DNA from: Cereibacter azotoformans
GTDB lineage: Bacteria; Pseudomonadota; Alphaproteobacteria; Rhodobacterales; Rhodobacteraceae
DNA: 64,000 nt
Direction of reading: 5' to 3'
NCBI GenBank assembly: GCA_017599285.1
Contig: JAGFXX010000001.1
Coordinates: forward strand, 930,001-994,000
In this document: positions 7,925 to 16,260 of the stretch, one piece after another
Position numbering within the stretch: position 1 is the stretch's first letter
Layout of the letters: each line of letters starts with the position of its first letter
Program-made: the position numbers and the translations under genes
The notes under the pieces: model-generated
Databases searched by the model: none
Seen by the model: the letters and a program-made list of their open reading frames with translations, nothing else
What the model was told of the DNA's origin: nothing

Positions 7925-9154
7925 ATGACGCGACTGCATGATCTCTGGCTGGCGCCGCACCGTCCGCTCTTTCTGGGCGCGGGGCTCTGGGCGCTTGCGG
8001 CGCTGGTCTGGTGGCAGTGGGGAGAGGCTCTGGGCTTGGCCGCGCCGGTTCTGGGCACCTGGGGCCTCTGGCACGGGCATGAGATGCTCTTCGGGCTCGG
8101 CTCGGCGGCGGTCGGCGGTTATTTCCTGACTGCGGCGCAAGGATGGCGCGGGTCGGACCCGCTGTCGGGGCGGCCGCTGATGGCGCTGGTCGCGCTCTGG
8201 CTGCTGGCGCGGGTGGCGCTGGTGCTGGCGGGACTTTGGCCCGCGGCGCCGCTCTGGCTGATCCAGCCCGCGGCTGGCGCCTATTTCCTTGCGCTGGCCG
8301 GGATGCTGCTGCGCGAGGCGCTGCTGGCCGGCCGCTGGACCAAGATCGGCTTCGGGGCAGGGGTCCTGGCCTACGGGCTGGCCGAGACGCTCTATCTGCG
8401 GGCCGCGCTCACGGATGGTTTGCCCGACGCGGCCACCATGGTGCGCGTGGGCTGGATGTTCTTCGCGCTCAAGATCTCGATCATCGGCGGGCGGATGGTG
8501 CCGGCCTTCACGCTGAACTGGCTGCGGCAGGTTCAAAGCCCGGCGCCCGACCCCGCACCGCGACCCGTCCTTGGCTGGTGCGCGCTGGGGTTGCTCTGGC
8601 TTGCGCTCGCGCTGACCTTCCTTGGCGAGGAGACGGTCTCGGCCCTCTGCCTCGTCGGCGCGGGGATCGCGCAGGGCCTGCGCCTTGCGGGCTGGCGCGG
8701 CTGGCGGGTGCGGGCGAACCGGCTTCTGCTGCTCCTCCACTTCACCTTTGCCTGGCTGGCGGCGGGGCTCGTCCTCGTGGGACTCGCGCGGCTGAACCTG
8801 GTGCCCATCGCCGAGATGGACGCGCTTCACGCACTGACCATGGGGGCGATGTCGGGAATGATCCTCTCGCTGGCCTCACGGGCCGCAGCCCCCCGCGACG
8901 GAGGCCCGCTGCGGGCGCGGCCGACGATGCTTCTGGCCTTCGCGCTGGTCTGGTCGGCCGCGCTCCTGCGCCTCTCGGCGCCCGTGATCGCCGGCTTCGA
9001 TGCCGTCCCTGTGGCCGCGATGCTCTGGTGCGCGGGCTGGATTTCCTTCCTCGCGGGCTACCTGCCCACCGTCGTCGGGCCCCTTGCCCGACCCGTCTTC
9101 TCCGGCCCGCGCGCGGCAGCGCCGCAGGTCGTCCAGATCAGGAAGCCAAGATGA
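7925..9154 (+). CDS. nnrS: NnrS family membrane protein
   Basis: Encodes 409 residues, almost entirely hydrophobic, with about twelve predicted membrane spans. Family signatures visible are WHGHEMLFGLGSAAVGGYFLTA near residues 47-68, GRMVPAFTLNWL, and a late HALTMGAMSGMILSL. These histidine-containing segments fit the haem/copper binding reported for NnrS from Rhodobacter, a protein linked to nitric oxide tolerance. The start is set by AAAGGA seven bases upstream. The stop overlaps the cobO start by four bases, so this NO-related protein is apparently co-translated with a cobalamin adenosyltransferase. I see no NnrR or FNR box in 7835-7924. Confidence 0.9.
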   Translation: MTRLHDLWLAPHRPLFLGAGLWALAALVWWQWGEALGLAAPVLGTWGLWHGHEMLFGLGSAAVGGYFLTAAQGWRGSDPLSGRPLMALVALWLLARVALVLAGLWPAAPLWLIQPAAGAYFLALAGMLLREALLAGRWTKIGFGAGVLAYGLAETLYLRAALTDGLPDAATMVRVGWMFFALKISIIGGRMVPAFTLNWLRQVQSPAPDPAPRPVLGWCALGLLWLALALTFLGEETVSALCLVGAGIAQGLRLAGWRGWRVRANRLLLLLHFTFAWLAAGLVLVGLARLNLVPIAEMDALHALTMGAMSGMILSLASRAAAPRDGGPLRARPTMLLAFALVWSAALLRLSAPVIAGFDAVPVAAMLWCAGWISFLAGYLPTVVGPLARPVFSGPRAAAPQVVQIRKPR

Positions 9155-9759
9155 CCGACATGAACCAGCGCCACGCCGAGAAGAAGGCCCGCATCAAGGA
9201 AGCGCGCGACCGGATGATGGCCGCCAAGACAGGCGAGAAGGGCCTGATCATCGTCCATACCGGGACGGGAAAGGGCAAATCCTCGGCCGGATTCGGAATG
9301 ATCCTGCGCTGCATCGCCCACGGGATGCCCTGCGCGGTGGTCCAGTTCATCAAGGGCGCGTGGGACACGGGCGAGCGGCGGCTGCTGACGACCCACTTTG
9401 GCGACCTCTGCCAGTTCCATGCGATGGGCGAGGGCTTCACCTGGGAGACGCAGGACCGCGAGCGCGACATCGCCGCGGCCCGTGCCGGCTGGGACAAGGC
9501 GAGGGAGCTGATCCGGGATCCGTCCATCCGCATGGTGCTGCTCGACGAGATCAACATCGCGCTGCGCTACGACTATCTGGACCTGGCGGAGGTGCTGGCC
9601 TTCCTGGCCGAGGAAAGGCCGCCGATGACCCATGTCGTCCTGACCGGGCGGAACGCGAAGCCCGACCTGATCGAGGCGGCCGATCTCGTGACCGAGATGG
9701 AGATGGTCAAGCATCCGTTCCGGGCCGGGATCAAGGGACAGCCGGGCGTCGAGTTCTAG
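9151..9759 (+). CDS. cobO: CobO, cob(I)yrinic acid a,c-diamide adenosyltransferase
   Basis: Encodes 202 residues of the CobO/BtuR/CobA family. The modified P-loop HTGTGKGKSS is at residues 36-45, with MVLLDEINIALRYDYL and HVVLTGRNAKPDLIEAADL further on, all diagnostic. It attaches the 5'-deoxyadenosyl group to cobalt(I) corrinoids in the cytoplasm. It overlaps nnrS by four bases and so is probably made from an nnrS-cobO transcript, separate from the riboswitch-controlled operon that runs the other way. A good Shine-Dalgarno (AGGAAG) lies inside the nnrS tail. Confidence 0.95.
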   Translation: MTDMNQRHAEKKARIKEARDRMMAAKTGEKGLIIVHTGTGKGKSSAGFGMILRCIAHGMPCAVVQFIKGAWDTGERRLLTTHFGDLCQFHAMGEGFTWETQDRERDIAAARAGWDKARELIRDPSIRMVLLDEINIALRYDYLDLAEVLAFLAEERPPMTHVVLTGRNAKPDLIEAADLVTEMEMVKHPFRAGIKGQPGVEF

Positions 9760-9868
9760 GCAACGGGCGGGGGACAGGCGCCTTGCGTCTCCCGCATCCT
9801 CCAAAGCCCGGATCAGGACGAGGGGCGGGCGCAAGTCGGGCCGGATGTCGGTCGGAACGGAGATGAAT

Positions 9869-9943
<75 letters not shown>

Positions 9944-9954
9944 ACTGTGCGGCC

Positions 9955-9983
9955 GGTTTAACAAAGGCTGCTCTGGGCCGCAA
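9955..9983 (-). promoter_or_regulatory. Promoter of the downstream tRNA-Gln gene
   Basis: Minus-strand TTGCGG (9983-9978), a 17-base spacer, then TAAACC (9960-9955). The same -35 and near-identical -10 with the same 17-base spacing precede the other tRNA-Gln copy, which supports both. The spacing to the mature 5' end at 9943 is short, as is usual for tRNA genes. Confidence 0.6.
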
Positions 9984-10032
9984 GAGCAACCGACCCTCCG
10001 CACCGGGGGCCTGCGGCCTCCGAATGACGGAG

Positions 10033-10107
<75 letters not shown>

Positions 10108-10117
10108 ACTGCGGCGG

Positions 10118-10146
10118 TGTTTAGCGAAGCCTCCGGACCTCCGCAA
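10118..10146 (-). promoter_or_regulatory. Promoter of the upstream tRNA-Gln gene
   Basis: Minus-strand TTGCGG (10146-10141), a 17-base spacer, then TAAACA (10123-10118), ten bases before the mature tRNA 5' end. It matches the promoter of the second copy in both hexamers and spacing. Confidence 0.6.
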
Positions 10147-10204
10147 GGGGCAGGTCGAAGATTTCTCGCATTGTCCCGAAGATCGGTGCAAGTTATGGAG
10201 ACAC

Positions 10205-11383
10205 ATGGAAAAAACCGACGTCTTGATCCTTGGGGCAGGGGCCGCGGGCATGTTCTGCGCCATCGAGGCGGGCCGGCGCGGACGCCGCACGCTGGTGCTG
10301 GATCACGCCCGCGCCCCCGGCGAGAAGATCCGCATCTCGGGGGGCGGGCGGTGCAACTTCACCAACCTCGGCATCGCGCCCGAGCGGTTCCTGTCGCGCA
10401 ACCCGCGCTTTGCGCTCTCGGCCCTCAAGCGGTTCACCCAGTGGGACTTCATCGCCCGGCTGGATGCCGAGGGCATCGCCTGGCACGAGAAGACGCTGGG
10501 CCAGCTCTTCTGCGACGGGCCGGCGACGCAGATCGTGGACATGCTGGTGCGCCAGATGCGCGAGGCCGGGGTCGAACTGCGGCTGGGCGTGGAACCCGGC
10601 GAGATCCGGGCCGTGCCGGACGGATTCGAGGTGGCAACCTCGCGCGGGCCGGTGCGGGCGGCGTCGGTCGTGGTGGCGACAGGCGGCAAGTCGATCCCGA
10701 AGATGGGGGCCACGGGCTATGCCTACCGCGTGGCCGAGAGCTTTGGCCTGCCGGTGGTCGAGACGCGGCCGGGCCTCGTGCCGCTCACCTTCGCCGCGCA
10801 GGAACTCGAGCGGCTGAAGGAGCTTGCCGGTCTTTCCGTTCCCGCGCGGATCACCGCTGACGGGGTGTGCTTCGAGGAGGCGCTGCTCTTCACCCACAGG
10901 GGTCTCTCGGGGCCCGCGATCCTGCAGGCGAGTTCCTACTGGCGCGAGGGGATGCCGATTGCCGTAAACCTCACGCCCGGCGCCGATCTGTCGGCTGCGC
11001 TGCGCGCTGCGCGGGACGCGGGGCCGAAAAGCGCCGTGCGCACCGTCCTGGCCCGGCATCTTCCCGAGCGTCTTGCGCGGCACATGGAGAGCGTGACGGG
11101 CATTGAGGGGCCGATCGGGGCCCAGTCGAACGCCACCCTCGAGCGCCTCTCGCAACTTCTGCGGCAGTGGGAATTGCGGCCCGTGGGCACCGAAGGCTAC
11201 CGCACGGCCGAGGTCACCCTCGGCGGCGTCAGCACCGATCACCTTGATGCACGCACCCTTGTGGCACGGTCCGTCCCGGGCCTGCATTTCATCGGCGAGG
11301 CCGTCGATGTCACCGGCTGGCTCGGCGGCTACAATTTCCAGTGGGCCTGGTCCTCGGGATGGGCCGCCGGCCAGGCCGTCTAG
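10205..11383 (+). CDS. HI0933/YhiN-type FAD-dependent oxidoreductase
   Basis: Encodes 392 residues. The N-terminal dinucleotide-binding motif is GAGAAG at residues 10-15, then GGGRCNFTN at 46-54, the signature of the HI0933-like flavoprotein family (also called YhiN; BaiN is a characterised relative). Near the end, GLHFIGEAVDVTGWLGGYN is the conserved C-terminal FAD-contacting segment. The substrate is unknown. The start at 10205 follows GGAG eight bases upstream; a longer frame would run through the tRNA-Gln gene and is rejected. It appears to be a single gene, divergent from the tRNA genes and followed by rpe after 186 bases. Confidence 0.88.
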   Translation: MEKTDVLILGAGAAGMFCAIEAGRRGRRTLVLDHARAPGEKIRISGGGRCNFTNLGIAPERFLSRNPRFALSALKRFTQWDFIARLDAEGIAWHEKTLGQLFCDGPATQIVDMLVRQMREAGVELRLGVEPGEIRAVPDGFEVATSRGPVRAASVVVATGGKSIPKMGATGYAYRVAESFGLPVVETRPGLVPLTFAAQELERLKELAGLSVPARITADGVCFEEALLFTHRGLSGPAILQASSYWREGMPIAVNLTPGADLSAALRAARDAGPKSAVRTVLARHLPERLARHMESVTGIEGPIGAQSNATLERLSQLLRQWELRPVGTEGYRTAEVTLGGVSTDHLDARTLVARSVPGLHFIGEAVDVTGWLGGYNFQWAWSSGWAAGQAV

Positions 11384-11463
11384 GCGGACGGGCGATCCGG
11401 TCCGAGACCCGGCGGGAGCCTCGGAAAAGGCTGTCGGGTGGCGGCCCCGACACCGATACGGCT

Positions 11464-11490
11464 GATTCTGATAATCAACGTTATGTAATA
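11464..11490 (+). promoter_or_regulatory. AT-rich element upstream of rpe with a GATAATCA core
   Basis: In a GC-rich genome this stretch is strikingly AT-rich and contains GATTCTGATAATCAACG followed by TTATGTAATATATG. The GATAATCA core resembles part of a Fur-type box, and TAATAT could serve as a -10 for rpe. Neither reading is strong: no good -35 is found at the right distance. It is about 80-105 bases before the rpe start. Confidence 0.3.
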
Positions 11491-11569
11491 TATGCGGTGA
11501 GACTTAAGAGTGCCTTGAAGCGGCCCGCCGCCTTGGGCTAAGCGGTCCTTACCCTGTAGGAGCGTTGCC

Positions 11570-12280
11570 ATGTCCTTCGATCGCCGTATCAAGATCGCCC
11601 CCTCGATCCTGTCCGCAGATTTCGCAAACTTCGGTGCCGAGTGCCGCGCCATTGAGGCTCAGGGCTGCGACTGGGTGCATGTCGACGTGATGGACGGACA
11701 TTTCGTGCCCAACCTGACCTTCGGGCCGGCCATGTGCGCGGCGATCCGGCCGCATATCAAGGGCACGATGGACGTCCACCTGATGATTGCGCCGGTCGAT
11801 CCCTACATCGACGCCTTCGCCAGCGCCGGCGCCGATGTCATCACCGCCCATCTCGAAGCCGGTCCGCACATTCACCGCACCCTTCAGGCCATCCGCGGCG
11901 CAGGCTGCAAGGCCGGTCTCGCGCTGAACCCCGGCACCGGCCTCGACGCGGTGGCGCATCTGCTCGACCTGCTCGACCTGGTCTGCGTCATGACCGTCAA
12001 CCCCGGCTTCGGCGGGCAGAAATTCATCGAGAGCCAGGTGGCCAAGGTGCGCGATCTGCGCGCGCTGATCGGGGATCGGCCGATCCATATCGAGATCGAC
12101 GGCGGCGTGACGCCCGAGACCGCGCCTCGGGTGGCGGCCGCGGGCGCGGACGTTCTGGTGGCGGGCTCGGCCGTGTTCAAGGGAGGCTCGGTCGACAATC
12201 CCGCACCGTACGGCGCCAACATCCGCGCGATCCGCGAAGCGGCCGAAGGCGCCCTCGCCCAGACAGTCGCCGCGAAATAA
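11570..12280 (+). CDS. rpe: Ribulose-phosphate 3-epimerase
   Basis: Encodes 236 residues of a TIM-barrel epimerase. Family motifs are IAPSILSADFANFG at the N terminus, HVDVMDGHFVPNLTFG with a metal-binding His and Asp, DVHLMI, MTVNPGFGGQKFI, and IDGGVTPE toward the C terminus. It interconverts ribulose 5-phosphate and xylulose 5-phosphate in the pentose phosphate and Calvin cycles. TAGGAG seven bases upstream sets the start. It is a single gene with its own terminator (12333-12356). A second, cbb-linked copy may exist elsewhere in such organisms; this one has no cbb neighbours. Confidence 0.95.
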   Translation: MSFDRRIKIAPSILSADFANFGAECRAIEAQGCDWVHVDVMDGHFVPNLTFGPAMCAAIRPHIKGTMDVHLMIAPVDPYIDAFASAGADVITAHLEAGPHIHRTLQAIRGAGCKAGLALNPGTGLDAVAHLLDLLDLVCVMTVNPGFGGQKFIESQVAKVRDLRALIGDRPIHIEIDGGVTPETAPRVAAAGADVLVAGSAVFKGGSVDNPAPYGANIRAIREAAEGALAQTVAAK

Positions 12281-12332
12281 CCCTTGGCGACAGAGGGTTG
12301 CCGCCCTCGGCTCAACCACCATCCGAAGTCAG

Positions 12333-12356
12333 CGAGCGGCCCCGGCCGCTCGTTTT
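12333..12356 (+). terminator. Rho-independent terminator after rpe
   Basis: Perfect 8-bp stem CGAGCGGC (12333-12340) and GCCGCTCG (12345-12352) with a four-base loop, followed by TTTTCGTTT. It lies 52 bases after the rpe stop. Confidence 0.85.
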
Positions 12357-12399
12357 CGTTTGGGCGGCTGGAACCGGAGTCTGGCGCCATGAGGATATG

Positions 12400-12426
12400 A
12401 AAAAGGCGCGACCCGAAGGCCGCGCC
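12400..12426 (-). terminator. Rho-independent terminator after tsf
   Basis: On the minus strand GGCGCGGCC, loop TTCG, GGTCGCGCC (one G-T pair) and then TTTTT. It lies 23 bases after the tsf stop and ends the rpsB-tsf transcript, facing the rpe terminator. Confidence 0.88.
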
Positions 12427-12449
12427 CCTGGAGCTTGATCAGAACCGGA

Positions 12450-13346
12450 TCAGCCGGCGAGGGTCTTGGCGACCTCGGCGGCGAAATCCTCTTTCTCCTT
12501 CTCGATGCCCTCGCCCACGGCCATGCGGACAAAGCCCAGGATCTCGACGCCGGCCTGTTTCGCGGCTTCGGCCACGGTCACGTCCGGGTTGATCACGAAC
12601 TTCTGGCCGAGCAGCGTGTTCTCTTCGAGGAACTTCTTCATCCGCCCCGGGATGATGTTGTTCTCGATCACCGAATCCGGCTTCGGCTTGGCCGAGGCGG
12701 CGTTCTCTTCCAGCGCCTTCTGGGTCTGGACGGCCCGCTCACGCTCGACGAGGGTCGGGTCGAGGTCGGCTTCCGACAGCGCCATCGGCGAGGTCGCGGC
12801 GATGTGCATGGCGATCTGCTTGGCGATGCCGTTGTCGGCACCCTTCACGGCCACCAGAACGCCGATCTTGCCGAGGCCATCGGCCGCCGCGTTGTGGACA
12901 TAGGCCGCAACCGAATCGCCCGAGATCTTGGCCATCCGGCGCAGGGTCATGTTCTCGCCGATGACGGCGATGGTTTCCTGCAGCGTGGTCTCGACCGTCT
13001 TGCCACCCATGTCGGCCGCCTTCAGCGCCTCGACATCATCGACCGACAGCGCGGCCTGGGTGAAGCCCGTCACCATCGTCTGGAAGTCGGCGTTCTTGGC
13101 CACGAAGTCGGTTTCCGAGTTCACCTCGACCGCGACGCCCGTGCCGCCCGAGACGGCGACGCCAACGAGGCCCTCGGCCGCGGTGCGGCCGGCCTTCTTG
13201 GCCGCCTTCGCCAGACCCTTGGTACGCAGCCAGTCCACGGCGGCTTCCATGTCGCCGTCGGTCTCGGTCAGCGCCTTCTTGGCGTCCATCATGCCTGCGC
13301 CGGTCGACTCGCGCAGTTCCTTCACCATCTGGGCGGTGATTGCCAT
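12450..13346 (-). CDS. tsf: Translation elongation factor Ts
   Basis: Encodes 298 residues. The N-terminal UBA-like domain [20 protein letters not shown] and the core motif [13 protein letters not shown] are diagnostic of EF-Ts, which recycles EF-Tu by exchanging GDP for GTP. Two repeats of the dimerisation core follow, and the length is usual for alphaproteobacteria. GAGGAG upstream fixes the start. It lies 80 bases after rpsB, the normal order, and ends at a clear terminator. Confidence 0.97.
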   Translation of the reverse strand: MAITAQMVKELRESTGAGMMDAKKALTETDGDMEAAVDWLRTKGLAKAAKKAGRTAAEGLVGVAVSGGTGVAVEVNSETDFVAKNADFQTMVTGFTQAALSVDDVEALKAADMGGKTVETTLQETIAVIGENMTLRRMAKISGDSVAAYVHNAAADGLGKIGVLVAVKGADNGIAKQIAMHIAATSPMALSEADLDPTLVERERAVQTQKALEENAASAKPKPDSVIENNIIPGRMKKFLEENTLLGQKFVINPDVTVAEAAKQAGVEILGFVRMAVGEGIEKEKEDFAAEVAKTLAG

Positions 13347-13426
13347 TGCGGCTCTCCTCAGTGAATTGGAAAAACCCGGACGGGGTGTAACCCCCGCCCG
13401 GTAACGGGATTGCGACGAACGGCCGA

Positions 13427-14182
13427 TCAGGCCTCGAGCGTCTCTTCCTCGGGGGCCACGTCGAGCGCGCCAAGGTCGATCCCGGCGGCACCCATCTGGG
13501 CGCTCATGCCGTCGAGGGCCGCACGCGACACGAGATCACAGTACAGAGCGATGGCGCGGGCCGCGTCATCATTGCCCGGGATGATGTAGTCCACGCCCTT
13601 GGGCGAGTTGTTGGTATCGACCACGGCCACGACCGGGATCCCCAGCTTCTGCGCTTCGGCGATGGCGAGGTCTTCCTTGCCCACGTCGATGATGAAGATC
13701 AGGTCCGGGGTGCCGCCCATCTCGCGGATGCCGCCGAGCGAGGCCTGCAGCTTCTGCTGCTCGCGCTCCATGTTCAGCCGCTCTTTCTTGGTCAGGCCCT
13801 CGGCGCCGTGGGCGAGCAGCTCGTCCAGGTTCTTCAGGCGCTGGATCGACTGCGAGACGGTCTTCCAGTTGGTGAGCGTGCCGCCCAGCCAGCGGTGGTT
13901 CATGTAGTGCTGCGCGCATTTCTCGGCGGCTTCGGCGATCGGCTTCTGGGCCTGACGCTTGGTGCCGACGAAGAGGATGCGGCCGCCCTTGGCGACGGTG
14001 TCGCGCACGACCTTGAGCGCCTGGTCCAGCATCGGGACCGTCTGCGTCAGGTCAACGATGTGGATGCCGTTGCGGTCGCCGTAGATGAACTCCGCCATCT
14101 TCGGGTTCCAGCGAGCGGTCTGGTGGCCGTAGTGAACGCCAGCTTCAAGCAGCTGACGCATGGAAAACTCGGGGAGCGCCAT
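13427..14182 (-). CDS. rpsB: 30S ribosomal protein S2
   Basis: Encodes 251 residues starting [21 protein letters not shown], the conserved N terminus of S2, with MLTNW-type and [13 protein letters not shown] segments. The ATG at 14182 is preferred over the one at 14188 because AAAGGA then has a seven-base spacing; it would almost touch the upstream ATG. The acidic C-terminal tail is common in alphaproteobacteria. It is transcribed with tsf from the promoter at 14300-14328. Confidence 0.96.
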
Positions 14183-14299
14183 GTCCATGTCCTTTCCGGT
14201 TTGCGCCTCGGCGAAGCCTTGTAGAGGGTGTTCCCCCAACCGGTGGACCAACGGGGATGTCTCCCCCGCGAGCCCGGGCTCCGCCTGTGAAGTGCGCGC

Positions 14300-14328
14300 G
14301 CTTTAGCCCTCCCGTGCGGGGATTGCAA
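14300..14328 (-). promoter_or_regulatory. Promoter of rpsB-tsf
   Basis: Minus-strand TTGCAA (14328-14323), a 17-base spacer, then TAAAGC (14305-14300). It gives a leader of about 110 bases before rpsB, long enough for the S2-mediated feedback control known in other bacteria, though I cannot identify the element. Confidence 0.5.
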
Positions 14329-14393
14329 GCCCCGCGACCTTCCGGCGAGGCGAGACGCTTGCCCGCGGGCGCCGGAGCGGGCATCAAGCCGGT

Positions 14394-15278
14394 ATGAGCC
14401 TGCCCGACATCCTCTGCATCGGTTCCGCCCACTGGGATCTGATCGGCCACACGGCCCATGCACTTCCGGCGGGCGCCGACGTGCCGGGAACCGTGTCGCG
14501 GATGCCGGGGGGCGTGGCCTTCAACATCGCCCGCGCCCTCGCCCGCGAGGGGCTTTCGGTGGCGCTGTTGGCCGCGGTGGGGGCGGATGCCGAGGGCGAA
14601 GGGCTGGCACGGGCCGGCGCGACGGCCGGGATCGACATGCGCTTCCTCCACCGCGGCACGGCCACCGACCTCTATCTCGCGCTCGAGTCGCAGGGCGCGC
14701 TGGCGGCTGCGGTGGCGGATGCCCGCGCGCTGGAAGAGGCGGGCGAGGCGGTGCTGGCGCCGCTTCTCGACGGGCGCCTTGCCACGCCCGCCCTGCCCTT
14801 CGGCGGTCCGCTGGTGATCGACGCGAACCTGCCCGAGGCGGTTCTGGACCGGCTCGCAGCCTCCGTCCGCGCCTGCGCGAGCCTGCGGCTGGCGCCCGCC
14901 AGCCCCGCCAAGGCGCCGCGCCTCGCGCCGCTCATGGGCCATCCCCGTGCCGTGCTTCACCTCAACCGCGCCGAGGCAGGCATGATCTGCGGCGCCACCT
15001 TTCCGACCTCGCTGGCCGCCGCCGAGGCGCTTCTGGAGGCGGGCGTGCGCCGGGCGATCGTGACCGACGGCGCCCTGCCCGCCACCGACGGCTGCGCCCT
15101 GCGCGGCCTGCTGCAGGCCTGCCCGCCCGCCATTGTCGGCCGCCGGGCCACCGGGGCCGGCGATGCCTTCCTCGCCGCCCATCTTGCCGCCGAACATCGC
15201 GGCGCCGGACGTGAGGCCGCGCTCGCCGCCGCCCTTGCCGCCGCCGCATCCCTTGTCTCAGGAGATCTCAGCCCATGA
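14394..15278 (+). CDS. psuK: PsuK, pseudouridine kinase (PfkB family)
   Basis: Encodes 294 residues of the PfkB ribokinase fold. The N-terminal GSAHWDLIGH and GGVAFNIARALAREG segments form the substrate site, and RRATGAGDAFLAAHLA near residue 245 holds the anion-hole GAGD motif with the catalytic aspartate. The specific call comes from the overlap with psuG: together they phosphorylate pseudouridine and split the phosphate ester into uracil and ribose 5-phosphate. The stop and the psuG ATG overlap by four bases. It starts divergently from rpsB, and I see no obvious regulator nearby. Another PfkB sugar kinase is possible but unlikely given the partner. Confidence 0.88.
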   Translation: MSLPDILCIGSAHWDLIGHTAHALPAGADVPGTVSRMPGGVAFNIARALAREGLSVALLAAVGADAEGEGLARAGATAGIDMRFLHRGTATDLYLALESQGALAAAVADARALEEAGEAVLAPLLDGRLATPALPFGGPLVIDANLPEAVLDRLAASVRACASLRLAPASPAKAPRLAPLMGHPRAVLHLNRAEAGMICGATFPTSLAAAEALLEAGVRRAIVTDGALPATDGCALRGLLQACPPAIVGRRATGAGDAFLAAHLAAEHRGAGREAALAAALAAAASLVSGDLSP

Positions 15279-16186
15279 CCGCACCGCTTGCCCTTCATCC
15301 CGAGGTCGCCGAGGCGCTGCACGCAGGACAGCCCGTCGTGGCGCTGGAATCGACCATCATCACCCACGGCATGCCCTATCCGCAGAACGTCGAGACCGCG
15401 CGCGAGGTCGAGGCCGAGGTCCGCGCGGCCGGCGCCGTTCCCGCCACCATCGCGGTGATGGAGGGCCGGATCCGCGTGGGCCTCGCCGAGGCCGAGCTGG
15501 AGCGGCTGGCGCTGGCCGAAGAGGTGATGAAGCTCTCGCGGGCCGATCTCGCCGTCTGCCTCGCAACAGGGGCGACCGGCTCGACCACGGTCGCGGCCAC
15601 CATGATCGCCGCCCGGCTGGCCGGGATTGCGGTCTTTGCCACCGGCGGCATCGGTGGCGCACATCGCGGCGCCGAAGAGAGCTTCGACATCTCGGCGGAC
15701 CTGCACGAACTTGCCCAGACCGCCGTGACGGTCGTCTCGGCGGGCGCCAAGGCCATCCTCGACCTGCCCAAGACCTTCGAGCTGCTTGAGACGCTGGGCG
15801 TGCCGGTCATCGCCGTGGGGCAGGACGAGATCCCAGCCTTCTGGTCGCGCCAGTCCGGGCTGCGCGCGCCGATCCGCCTCGACAGCGCCGAGGAGATCGC
15901 CGCCGCCCACCTCATGCGCGCGCGGCTGGGCCTGCCCGGGGGACAGCTGGTGACGAACCCGATCCCCGCCGAAGCCGAGATCCCCCTCGCCGAGATCGAG
16001 GCGGTGGTGGCGCGCGCCATCGCCACCGCCGAGGCGCAGGGCGTCGCCGCCAAGGCGGTCACGCCCTTCCTGCTCGACCTGATCTTCGACCTGACCGACG
16101 GCCGTTCGCTGGCCGCCAACCGGGCCCTCGTCCTGTCGAACGCCCGCCTCGCCGCCTCCATCGCCCGCGCCCTGACGAAAGGCTGA
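15275..16186 (+). CDS. psuG: PsuG, pseudouridine-5'-phosphate glycosidase
   Basis: Encodes 303 residues matching the IndA/PsuG family along its length: ALESTIITHGMPYPQNVE near the N terminus, TGATGSTTVAATM, FATGGIGGAHRGAEESFDIS and SAGAKAILDLPKTFELLETL, the last carrying lysines of the active site. It cleaves the C-glycosidic bond of pseudouridine 5'-phosphate to uracil and ribose 5-phosphate. Translation is coupled to psuK by a four-base overlap. The length is usual for the family. Confidence 0.96.
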   Translation: MTAPLALHPEVAEALHAGQPVVALESTIITHGMPYPQNVETAREVEAEVRAAGAVPATIAVMEGRIRVGLAEAELERLALAEEVMKLSRADLAVCLATGATGSTTVAATMIAARLAGIAVFATGGIGGAHRGAEESFDISADLHELAQTAVTVVSAGAKAILDLPKTFELLETLGVPVIAVGQDEIPAFWSRQSGLRAPIRLDSAEEIAAAHLMRARLGLPGGQLVTNPIPAEAEIPLAEIEAVVARAIATAEAQGVAAKAVTPFLLDLIFDLTDGRSLAANRALVLSNARLAASIARALTKG

Positions 16187-16210
16187 AACCGCGGCCCCTT
16201 CATTCTGGCT

Positions 16211-16247
16211 CAAATATCCGCGGGGGTCCGGGGGCAGCCGCCCCCGG
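16211..16247. repeat. REP-like CAAATAT plus GC hairpin between convergent genes
   Basis: CAAATATCC is followed by a perfect hairpin, CCGGGGGC (16228-16235) and GCCCCCGG (16240-16247) with loop AGCC. The arrangement of a short AAATA(T/C)CC tag beside a G/C palindrome resembles interspersed elements I recall from rhodobacters. It sits between the ends of psuG and bdhA and may serve as a two-way terminator. No second copy was noticed in this window. Confidence 0.4.
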
Positions 16248-16260
16248 CCGCGGCCGGCCC

